Assembly: GCA_017792365.1 (NCBI GenBank)
Contig: CP051229.1
Location: 2,356,001-2,420,000 of the forward strand
Direction of reading: 5' to 3'
Source: Hyphomonas sp.
GTDB taxonomy: Bacteria > Pseudomonadota > Alphaproteobacteria > Caulobacterales > Hyphomonadaceae
Length of the DNA stretch: 64,000 nucleotides
Shown here: positions 50,197-60,900 of the stretch, piece by piece
How positions within the stretch are numbered: the stretch's first letter is position 1
Layout of the letters: every line of letters begins with the position of its first letter
Translations under genes and position numbers: made by a program
The notes under the pieces: model-generated
What the model saw: the letters and a program-made list of their open reading frames with translations, nothing else
What the model was told of the DNA's origin: nothing
Databases searched by the model: none

Positions 50197-51183
50197 GTCT
50201 CATCCTCATCTTCCCTGCCGACCAGCGCCAGAGCGCGCGCCTTCATCTGCCGCGTCTCGCACCAGTGCTTCAGCGCGTCCTCACGTCCGTGCGTGATCCA
50301 GGTTTCGCGCGGCGCTATTTCGCTGATCGTCTGCGTCAGCTCATCCCAGTCCGCATGGTCGGAAATGATCAGCGGCAGCTCCACATTGCGCTGCCGGGCG
50401 CGCTGGCGAACCCGCATCCAGCCCGACGCCATCGCTGTGACCGGGTCAGGCAGACGCCGGCTCCAGCGGTCGTTCAGCGCCGATGGCGGCGCCATGATGA
50501 TCTGCCCGCGCAGGTCCTCACGCGCCACGCCGGCAGCCGGGCGCAGATCGCCCAGCGCCACGCCCGCCTCCTCATACAGCGCGCACATCTTCTCGAGCGC
50601 GCCATGCAGGTAGATCGGCGCGTCATACCCAGCGACACGAAGTTCCGCGATCACCCGCTGCGCCTTGCCCAGCGCATACGCCCCAATGAGCGCGCATCGC
50701 TCCGGCGACTGCGCCAGCGCGTCCAGGAGTTTCGCGATCTCCGAACCCGTGTCCGGATGGCGGAAGACCGGCAGCCCGAACGTCGCCTCCGTGATGAAGA
50801 CATCGCAGGCCAACGGTTCAAACAGCTCGCACGTCGGATCCGGCCGCCGCTTGTAATCGCCCGACACGACAACCCGCTCGCCCCTGTATTCCAGCAGGAT
50901 CTGCGCCGACCCCAGCATGCCCGGCCGGATGGAAGCTCACCTCGACATCGCCAACCTTGACCTTCTCGCCATACTTCACCCCCTGCGCTGGGGTCTCGCC
51001 GTACCGCAACTGCATGATGTTCAGCGTATCCGGCGTCGCCATCACCCGCCCGTGGCCGCCACGCGCATGATCGGCATGTCCGTGGGTGACAAGCGCATGT
51101 TCCCGCGCGACGGAAGGGTCCACCCAGACCCCCGCCGGCGCCACGTAGATTCCAGTCGGTTCGGGGACGATCCAGTCAGCCAT
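50193..51183 (-). CDS. ligase-associated metallo-beta-lactamase-fold DNA exonuclease (one frame break)
   Basis: A metallo-beta-lactamase fold nuclease of about 330 residues when repaired. The metal-binding motif is V-T-H-G-H-A-D-H. The frame breaks near 50919 inside the family segment H-P-A-G-H-x-L-G-S-A-Q-I: H-P-A-G-H is in one frame and M-L-G-S-A-Q-I-L in another, explained by two missing bases (CACATG read as CATG) or one extra. Later parts, G-D-Y-K-R-R-P-D-P-T-C and I-S-D-H-A-D-W, agree with the ligase-associated exonuclease family. It overlaps the ligase by 4 bases. Confidence 0.87.
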
Positions 51184-51439
51184 CGCTAAGATATAAGTGC
51201 AGCGCGCGGTTCGTAGATTTGGGCGCCTGCCGCGTGCAGTTCTCTCGTCCGTTTCGCCGGTCATCCGAAGGTATGAGGGCCCTTCGCCACAGACGTTAAT
51301 GCGAAAATCCCCGGTTTTGCTGCTTCCCGCCGTGATCAGGCGCAAATCGGCGTAAACGCGGCGCTCGAAATTGGCCGATTCGCCTTCGGCCCGGAGAAAT
51401 TCCTATTAGCAACTGTGTTGTCCTGTCGCACATGAAGAC

Positions 51440-51444
51440 GGAGG
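51440..51444 (+). promoter_or_regulatory. ribosome-binding site deciding the glycine-rich lipoprotein start
   Basis: GGAGG lies 8 bases before GTG 51453, which makes the GTG a better start than the in-frame ATG at 51432 that precedes the site. Confidence 0.5.
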
Positions 51445-51452
51445 ACATTCAC

Positions 51453-52965
<1,513 letters not shown>

Positions 52966-52974
52966 CCGCAGCCT

Positions 52975-53007
52975 CCGGCTCCCCTGACCCGACTTCAGGG
53001 GAGCCGG
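52975..53007 (+). terminator. 13-bp perfect hairpin between lipoprotein and TpsB-like genes
   Basis: Arms ccggctcccctga and tcaggggagccgg pair perfectly around a 7-base loop (cccgact). It starts 10 bases after the lipoprotein stop. No T run follows, so it may be a transcript-stabilising or attenuating element rather than a full terminator. Confidence 0.55.
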
Positions 53008-53079
53008 ATCGCGCGGCGCCTCCCCCTCCCCCGGTATCGCCTCACACCTCACCATAAAAAGAAACAGTGAGCCAGACAG

Positions 53080-54717
53080 ATGCTTTTCTCCCCTCGCAGC
53101 ATTGCGACCATCGTCGCATGCAACGCCTTCGGCCTGGCGTTGCTCTCTCCCGCCACAGCGCAGATCGTCACCGAGACGGTGCAGCCCGATCGGCTCGACG
53201 AAGCGCCGCTCCCGTCAACAGGGCGTGACGCCCCGACCGCCCCAATCGCCTCCACGCGCATCGAAGCCGCCCCCAGACGGCTCAGGATACGATCACAACG
53301 ATCAGCGTCCTCGGATCCAGCCTCTCGAGGCCACTTTCGCGGATGCAATCGCCCCTTTATCGGCGCGCCGCTTGACGCCGGCGAGCTGCGGAAGCTCGCG
53401 GACGCTGTCTCCGCTGTCTACGCCGATACCGACATCGCGCTCTATACGATCCTCGTGCCGCAACAGGACTTCAGCGGCGGCGAAGTGAAGCTCGCCGCAA
53501 TCGAGAACCACATCGACGAGGTCATTCTCAGCGACACCGAAGGCAGGTCCGAACTCACCCGGTCCTACGCCGCAGCCATGGCGGCCGCCCGCCCGCTCAC
53601 CCGCTCCGCGCTCGAGCGCTACCTCATCCTGATGAATGCGATCCCCGGCGCGAAAACAACGCCGCGCGTCCTGACTGGCGATCGGGTCAACACCGTCAAG
53701 GTCGCCCTCGACACCAAGAAAGAACCAATCGAATCCGAACTGGCGATCACCACCCGCGGCGCGGCGCGTCTCGGGCGCATCCAGCTGAAAGGCTCGCTCT
53801 ATCTCAACGGCTGGAGCCACGAGGGCGCACAGACCCGCCTGACCGTCGCCAGCTCGTCAGACTTCGAACGCTACCTGTCCGCATCAGCTGGCCATTCGCA
53901 CACCTTCGGCCCCTCCGGAACGACACTCTCCGGCACAATCGGATACGTCCGTACACGTCCTGAAGGATTTGCAGCTGACGGTGACGCGGTGATCGCCGGC
54001 GTCCAGACAACCATACCGGTCGTCAGGACAATGCGTCGCCAGGTCACGCTCGGCTTGGGCATGGACGGTGTCGACAGCGAGAACGCTCTCTTCGGTCAGG
54101 TGGTATCCAACGACTCGACACGGGTGGTCCGCGCATCGGTTCAGGCCTCCAACAAGGTTGGCAAGACCACCCTCGCCGGCGGCGCATCCTTCAGCCAGGG
54201 CCTTGATGCGCTCGGCGCCGACATCACCAACAAGACCTTCGCTTCCGCCCGCTTCACCAAGGTCTCCGCCAACGCGGTGGCGACACGGCCGGTCGGCGAC
54301 GACTGGCGCGTCACGATGTCGGCCAAGGCGCAGTATTCCCGCAACCGCCTCCCCGGTTCCGAACTGGTCAGCTTCGGCGGCGACCGCTTTGGCCGCGCCT
54401 TCGAGACCGGCGCCGTATCCGGCGACAGCGGCATTGCAGCCGCCGTCGAGATGGCGCGCACGCTGCGCGGCGAGACCCGGTTCGTGAAGGGCAGCGAGCT
54501 CTACGCCTTCGCCGATCGTGGCCAGACCTGGTTCACCGACCGCCCCGGCCTCGCCCTGCCAGACCGCGGCTTTGCATCGGCCGGCGCCGGCCTCCGCATC
54601 CGCCTTTCCGAGAAATCCCATCTGAACATCGAAGCGGCGAGACCGATCGACATCCCTGGCGACGAGCCGCGACAGGACGACTGGCGCCTGGCGTTCAGCG
54701 TGCGCTCGAGCTTCTAG
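53080..54717 (+). CDS. TpsB/ShlB-type outer membrane transporter (three frame breaks)
   Basis: An Omp85-superfamily two-partner secretion transporter of about 546 residues. A signal peptide ends P-A-T-A-Q. The POTRA part reads P-F-I-G-A-P-L-D-A-G-E-L-R-K-L-A-D-A-V-S and V-P-Q-Q-D-F-S-G-G-E-V-K-L, typical of the family. The barrel ends F-S-V-R-S-S-F. Between 53274 and 53355 the frame changes three times, each a one-base loss; restored, the segment reads T-I-T-T-I-S-V-L-G-S-S-L-S-R and then F-A-D-A-I-A-P-F-I-G. It would secrete a protein across the outer membrane, plausibly the lipoprotein-like neighbour, though TpsA hallmarks are not seen there. Confidence 0.78.
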   Translation: MLFSPRSIATIVACNAFGLALLSPATAQIVTETVQPDRLDEAPLPSTGRDAPTAPIASTRIEAAPRRLRIRSQRSASSDPASRGHFRGCNRPFIGAPLDAGELRKLADAVSAVYADTDIALYTILVPQQDFSGGEVKLAAIENHIDEVILSDTEGRSELTRSYAAAMAAARPLTRSALERYLILMNAIPGAKTTPRVLTGDRVNTVKVALDTKKEPIESELAITTRGAARLGRIQLKGSLYLNGWSHEGAQTRLTVASSSDFERYLSASAGHSHTFGPSGTTLSGTIGYVRTRPEGFAADGDAVIAGVQTTIPVVRTMRRQVTLGLGMDGVDSENALFGQVVSNDSTRVVRASVQASNKVGKTTLAGGASFSQGLDALGADITNKTFASARFTKVSANAVATRPVGDDWRVTMSAKAQYSRNRLPGSELVSFGGDRFGRAFETGAVSGDSGIAAAVEMARTLRGETRFVKGSELYAFADRGQTWFTDRPGLALPDRGFASAGAGLRIRLSEKSHLNIEAARPIDIPGDEPRQDDWRLAFSVRSSF

Positions 54718-54731
54718 CCGGCGTACGTACG

Positions 54732-56251
54732 CTAGCGTTTTCGCGAACCGAACATCCCGCGGAAGATGTACTTGGCCGCTTCGCGGGTTGCCGTCCGGAT
54801 GAAGGTGTCGGTCGCCTTCTCGGTCGAGGACTTACGCCGCGAGGTGCGCCGCGTCGTCGGCGCCTTCTTGCGGGCCTTGGCCTTGCGGGCGGCTTCCTTC
54901 TCTTCCTTCTTCTTGAGGTCCGCCGCTTCCTTGGCGGCCTGCTCCTCACGCTCTTCCAGAAGTTCGTAGGCGGATTCCCGGTCGATCACCGTGTCATACT
55001 TGCCGATCAGCGGCGATCCGGCCTGGCATGCCGCCCGCTCCAGCTTCTTGGCCGGCCCCATGCGGGACGACGGCGGGCGGATCAGCGTCCGCTGCACAAC
55101 GGTCGGCCGGCCCTTCGCATCCAGCGTCGACACTAGCGCCTCGCCCGTGCCGAGGTCTGTGATCGCCTCTTGCGTATCGAAGGCCGGGTTGGGCCGGAAC
55201 GAATCCGACGCCGCCTTGACCGCCTTGCGCTCGGTCGGCGTATAGGCGCGCAACGCATGCTGGATGCGCGTGCCAAGCTGCGCCAGCACGCTGTCCGGCA
55301 GGTCGCGCGGGTTCTGCGTCACGAAAAACACGCCAACACCCTTCGACCGGATCAGCCGCACAACCTGCTCGATCTTGTCGACCAGCGCCTTGGGCGCATC
55401 GTCGAACAAGAGGTGCGCTTCATCGAAGAAGAACACCAGCTTGGGCTTCTCCGGATCGCCCACCTCCGGCATCTGCTCGAACAGCTCCGCCAGCAGCCAC
55501 AACAGGAACGTCGAATATAGCCGCGGCGAGTTGATCAGCTTGGTCGCATCCAGAAGGTTGATGTATCCGCGCCCGTCCTCGGTCGTCCGCATGAAGTCCG
55601 ACAGCTCAAGCGCCGGTTCGCCAAAGAAGATCTCGCCCCCTTCCCGCTCCAGCATCAGCAGCGAGCGCTGCACGGCGCCGATCGATGCCGACGACACATT
55701 GCCGTAGGTCTGGCGGATCTCGCCGGCGATCTGCGCGATGTGCGTCAGCAGCGATCTGAGATCCTTGAAGTCGAGCAGCAACAGGCCGTTGTCGTCGGCA
55801 TACTCGAACGCGATCGTCAGCACGCCTTCCTGCGTTTCGTTGAGGTCCAGCATCCGCGCCAGAAGCTGCGGCCCCATCTCGGAAGTGGTGGTCCGGATGG
55901 GATGCCCGGTCTTGGCGTAGAGGTCCCAGAAAATGCAGGCGCCGCCTTGTAGGCCAGCTCGCCCATCCCGATCGTCTCCGCGCGCGAGACGAGCTTGGGA
56001 TGCAGCTTGTTTTCCGCGTTCCCGGGCTGCGAGATGCCCGACAGATCGCCCTTCACATCGGCGCAGAACACCGGAACGCCCGCATCCGAAAACTGCTGCG
56101 CCATGATCTGCAGCGTCACGGTCTTGCCGGTGCCCGTCGCCCCCGCGACAAGCCCGTGCCGGTTCGCCTTGCCCAGCAACAGGCTTTGCGCTGCGCTGTA
56201 ACCCTCGCCGCCGCCGCCAAGGAAGATGCTCGGCAAAGTTTCGTCGCTCAT
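54732..56251 (-). CDS. HerA/DUF853-type ATPase (one frame break)
   Basis: A protein of about 506 residues in the DUF853 branch of HerA-like ATPases. Walker A is [11 protein letters not shown] and Walker [11 protein letters not shown]. The frame breaks near 55941 by one lost base: G-E-L-A-Y-K-A-A is followed in the other frame by [14 protein letters not shown]. It ends in a long Lys/Arg/Glu-rich tail (coiled-coil-like, [11 protein letters not shown]). Role: a hexameric motor of unknown substrate, possibly in DNA metabolism. It converges on the TpsB-like gene. Confidence 0.85.
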
Positions 56252-56459
56252 GGGATCCCTTCAGTCTCGAACCGCTTCGTCGGCGCTGCATGTCGCTTTA
56301 CGCGCAAGGTGATGGGCCTGCTTCCCCCCAAAACCCTGACGGGAACCTAACGTCACACCTGAGCGCCCACTCTAGGGGGGCTGCGGTCAACTTGCCAGCC
56401 GCCGCACCGTATCGCGCGACCGCTTTTCTTGCGCACCGCACAGGGCTAATCCTGTCGAG

Positions 56460-57605
56460 ATGGAGCCCACAGACCCCAAACCCGAAACGCGCGCCCGCTA
56501 TTTCATCACCGCAGGCGTCTGGATCATTGCAGTCACCGCGATCGGCTACGTGCTCCACCAGGGTTCGGAGATCCTGACGCCGTTTGCGCTCGCCGTATTC
56601 GTCTGGCTCGTCATGGAAGGGTTCGCGGGCGCGATTCGGAACCGAATTCCGGTCGTTCCGGTCGTGCTGGCGCACGCCATTTCGATCCTCGTGGTGCTCG
56701 GCGGCGTCATCGGTTTCGTCGCCATTCTGCGCGGCGCCGTCGAAGGCTTCGCCGAGAACGCCGACGTCTACGAAGTCCGGATCAACGAGATCATCTCGGA
56801 TGTTTACGCCATGCTGCGCCTGCAGGATGCGCCGACCCTGTCACAGCTGTTCTATTCCGACGCCACCGCCCGCTTCATCGAACCGGTCCTGTCCACCGCC
56901 CGCTCGCTGGCAGCCAACCTCGTCCTGATGGTGATCTACATCGCCTTCCTCTACATCTCCTCGACCACCTTCTCGAACAAGCTCGATGGCGTCTTCACTA
57001 GGAAGGAAGAACGCGCACAAGCCAACATGATGGGCGATGCGGTGCGCTCCGCGATGGAGGAATACCTCTCCGTGCAGACCGTCCTCAGCCTGATCATCAC
57101 CGCACTGACCTACGCGACCTTACTGGTCATGGGCCTCGACAACGCCCTGTTCTGGTCGGTCGTTATCTTCATCCTCAACTACATCCCGACCATCGGATCG
57201 ATCTTCGCGGCCGCGCTTCCGGCCCTGTTCGCGATCGCCCAGCCGGAATGGCCCGGCTACATGCCCGCAGACCCGCTCTTCAGCGCCCTCGCCGTCCTGG
57301 CCGGGGTCAGCGCCTGGCAGTTCATCATCGGAAACTTTCTCGGCCCGCGCATGATGGGCAAGAGCCTCAATCTCGACCCCCTGGCGGTGCTGCTCTCGCT
57401 CGCCATCTGGGGCGCGATCTGGGGCATTCCCGGCATGTTCCTCTCCGCGCCGCTCACTGTCCTCCTGATGATCGTACTCGCCCACACCCCGGGCGCCCGC
57501 TGGATCGCCGTCATACTCTCCGACGACGGCAACCCGGCCGGTCGGCCAAAGACGGCGGAAACAGGGCGATCAACAGCTATTGGGGACAACCGGCCAACTA
57601 ATTAG
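56460..57605 (+). CDS. AI-2E family (PerM/UPF0118) membrane transporter
   Basis: A 381-residue membrane protein with about eight hydrophobic segments: two at the start, one near residues 60-90, one near 155-170, and the cluster after residue 210. The conserved family segment is F-I-L-N-Y-I-P-T-I-G-S-I, with G-N-F-L-G-P-R-M-M-G-K-S-L-N-L-D-P near the end. Members export small molecules or ions; AI-2 is only one suggested substrate. It is divergent from the HerA-like gene and precedes GDH by 295 bases, a stretch in which I see no gene. Confidence 0.9.
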   Translation: MEPTDPKPETRARYFITAGVWIIAVTAIGYVLHQGSEILTPFALAVFVWLVMEGFAGAIRNRIPVVPVVLAHAISILVVLGGVIGFVAILRGAVEGFAENADVYEVRINEIISDVYAMLRLQDAPTLSQLFYSDATARFIEPVLSTARSLAANLVLMVIYIAFLYISSTTFSNKLDGVFTRKEERAQANMMGDAVRSAMEEYLSVQTVLSLIITALTYATLLVMGLDNALFWSVVIFILNYIPTIGSIFAAALPALFAIAQPEWPGYMPADPLFSALAVLAGVSAWQFIIGNFLGPRMMGKSLNLDPLAVLLSLAIWGAIWGIPGMFLSAPLTVLLMIVLAHTPGARWIAVILSDDGNPAGRPKTAETGRSTAIGDNRPTN

Positions 57606-57900
57606 GGCTCTCCCATTGCGCGAAATGGCCCCGACACGCATATGTTAATCTCCAGGGGCGGGGCATTCCGTGATCCTGGGCAGGTGTCGCGTGCGTCCCC
57701 CACCCAGCTAACGCGTCATCCTGAGGTCCGCAGAACACGTCCCCGTTTGGCGGATCGCACGGAGCCCCAAATCGCTTACCGCCCGCCCCCACCATTTCGA
57801 TTGTCCAGCCAGATATCGTTCTGGATCAACCACCTTGCGACCCGGTACGCTCCGGTCTAGCTAGCTTTCTGTACGAGGAGCGGATTCCGAATTCACGCTG
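57606..57900. other. 295-bp intergenic region before the glutamate dehydrogenase gene
   Basis: No gene or strong repeat seen. It presumably carries the GDH promoter. A minus-strand reading of about 65 codons here has no recognisable feature and is not called. Confidence 0.4.
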
Positions 57901-60900
57901 ATGGGCACCGACGAACTCGCATTCTCGCAGGAAGACTTTCTCGCCGCCGCCGAGCGCATTGCACCGACGCGCCGCGACCGCCCAGGCGTCAACGCCCTTT
58001 CCAAATACCTTGAGCAATACCGCGCCGACGCCTTCGCCGAGGATTTCGCGGCGCTGACAACCGAAGACGCCGTCTGCCTCGCATTCGACCTCTGGGAGTT
58101 CTCGCGCGAGCAGCAGGACAAGGACAAGCGCGCCATCCGCGTGCGCGCGGCCCACGGCCACGACGACCGCCCCCTCAAGACCACCGTAGCGGAAATCGTC
58201 GGCCCCGACATGGCCTTCCTCGTCGACAGCGCCATCATCGCCTGCCAGTCCGCCCGCATCGAAATCCGCGCAGTGCTGCACCCGGTGATGGCTGCCGGCG
58301 ACGCCATGCGCTCGATGATCCAGATCCACTTGCAACCGCTCCATCCCGAGCAGATGGCGGACCTCGAACGCCGACTGGCCGACACCTATGCCGACGTCGG
58401 CCACGTCAACCTCGACCATGACGCGATGCGCGGAAAGATGCTCGAATGCGTCGAGTCGCTCGCCGATCTCGACGAGAGCCCCGATCGCTCTGCCGATGAG
58501 ATCGCCGAGGCCAGCGAGTTCCTCAACTGGCTCGCGGGCGACAACTTCACGTTCCTCGGCGCCCGCGACTACACCTACGCGCCGGAGACGCCCGTCGGGG
58601 CGCCCAGCTTTGATCCCGAATCCGGCCTCGGCATCCTCCGCGATCCGGCCCGTCGCATCCTCAACCGCTCTTCACAGCCGACCCGCACAACCTCGGCCAT
58701 CCTCGAACACCTATCCGAGCCCGCTCCGGTCACCGTGGCCAAGGCGAGCTTCATTTCGACCGTCCACCGCCGCGTCCACGCAGACTATGTCGGCGTGAAG
58801 CGCTTCGACGATCGTGGCGTCGCCTGCGGCGAAACCCGCTTCGTCGGCCTGTTCACGTCAGACGCCTACACCCGCGACGCCGGCGAGGTGCCTCTCATCC
58901 GCCGCAAGATCGCGCGCGTGAAGGAGCGCTTCTCACGCGGCTCGCGCTTCTCGACCCGTCGCCTCGATGCGGTGCTCAAGACCTTTCCGCGCGACGAACT
59001 CTTCCAGGCGACCGAAGACGATCTCGCACGCATCGCGGTCGGCGTCCTCAACCTTCAGATCCGCCCGCGCACCCGCCTCTTCATCCGCCGCGACCCGTTC
59101 GACCGCTACGTCTCCGCCCTGCTCTACACGCCGCGCGACAATTACAATTCCGACTTGCGGCAGCGCGCGCACACCATCATTGCGGACGCCTTTGAAGGCC
59201 GCACCTCCGCCTACTATCCAAGCTTCGGCGACGGCCCGCTGGCGCGCATCCACCTGATCGTCGGCCTGAACCCGGGCCATCCCGAACCCGACGAGGATGT
59301 GCTCGACCTCCAGATGCGCCAGCTGTTCGAGACATGGGAGGGCGCTGTCGCCCGCATCGCCCATTCAACCGGCGCCGATCCTTCGCTGATCGACGGCGTC
59401 AGCGTCACGGCCGCCTATCGCGAAGCGTTCGATCCCGAAGAAGGGCTCGCCGACATCCTCGCCATCAACTCGCTCCCAGATGACAAGGCGCTGTCGACGC
59501 GCGTCTGGGGACCGGAACTCGAATCCGGCGTCTCGCGGCTCAAAATCTATCACCGCGACAAGGCGCTGCATCTGGCCGAGATCGTGCCGGTTCTCGAACG
59601 CATGGGCGTCCACGCCCACTACGAAGTCGCCTACCCGATCGGCTTTCCGGCCCCCGAGGACGGCGCCGCCGCGACCGTCTTCGTCCACGACATCCTGCTC
59701 GACCGCCCCGCAGGCCAGGCGCGCCCGGCCGCCAATTTCGAGCAGGCCTTCGAAGCCGTCTGGTCGCGCCGCACCGAGAACGACAACTTCAACAGCCTTG
59801 TCATCGCGCTCGGCATCGACTGGCGCCACGCCGCGCTGCTGCGCACGCTCTGCCGCTACCGCAGCCAGTCCGGCCTTGATCCGACCGAACTGACGCAGGT
59901 CGACGCCATGCGGAACCATCCGCAGATCATGGCCGACATGCTCAAGATGTTCGAGACCAAGTTCGATCCAACCCTGTCCGACCCGATCGACGTCAGGCGC
60001 GGCCATGTCGAGCTGTTGTCGGCGGACATCCTCAAGCGCCTCGAAGCTGTCCCCTCGCTGGACGAGGACCGCGTCCTGCGGCGCCTGCACAACCTCATCC
60101 TCGCAATCCAGCGCACCAACTTCTACCTCGCCGAAGCGCCCGACGACCACGACCGCCACATCTCGATCAAGATCGACAGCGCAAAGGCGACGCCGCTGCC
60201 TGCGCCGATCCCCTACCGCGAGATCTTCGTCTGGTCGCCTGAAGTCGAGGGCCTGCACCTGCGGTTCGGCCCGATTGCGCGCGGCGGCCTGCGCTGGTCG
60301 GACCGGCGCGAAGACTACCGCGCCGAAGTGCTCGGACTGGTCAAGGCGCAGCAGGTAAAGAACGCGGTGATCGTGCCCGTCGGCGCCAAGGGTTGCTTCT
60401 ACCCCAAGACCATCCCCGCCGACGCCTCGCGCGAGCAGACCTTCGAGATCGGCACCAGCGCCTACAAGACCTTTATCTCCGCTCTGCTCCAGCTCACCGA
60501 CAATCTCGTCGACGGCGAAGCGGTACGGCCCGAGCGGCTGATCGCATGGGACGGCGACGATCCCTACCTCGTCGTCGCAGCCGACAAGGGCACCGCAACC
60601 TTCTCCGACACCGCCAACGCCATCTCGCAGGATGCCGGCTTCTGGCTCGACGACGCCTTCGCATCGGGCGGCTCGGCCGGATACGATCACAAGAAGATGG
60701 GCATCACCGCGCGCGGCGCCTGGGAAGCCGTAAAGCGCCACTTCCGCGAGATGGGACGCGATACGCAGTCAGAAGCCTTCGATGTAATCGGTATCGGCGA
60801 CATGTCGGGCGACGTCTTCGGCAACGGCATGCTGCTGTCGAAACACATCCGCCTGCGCGCCGCCTTCGACCATCGCCACATCTTCCTCGACCCCTCGCCC

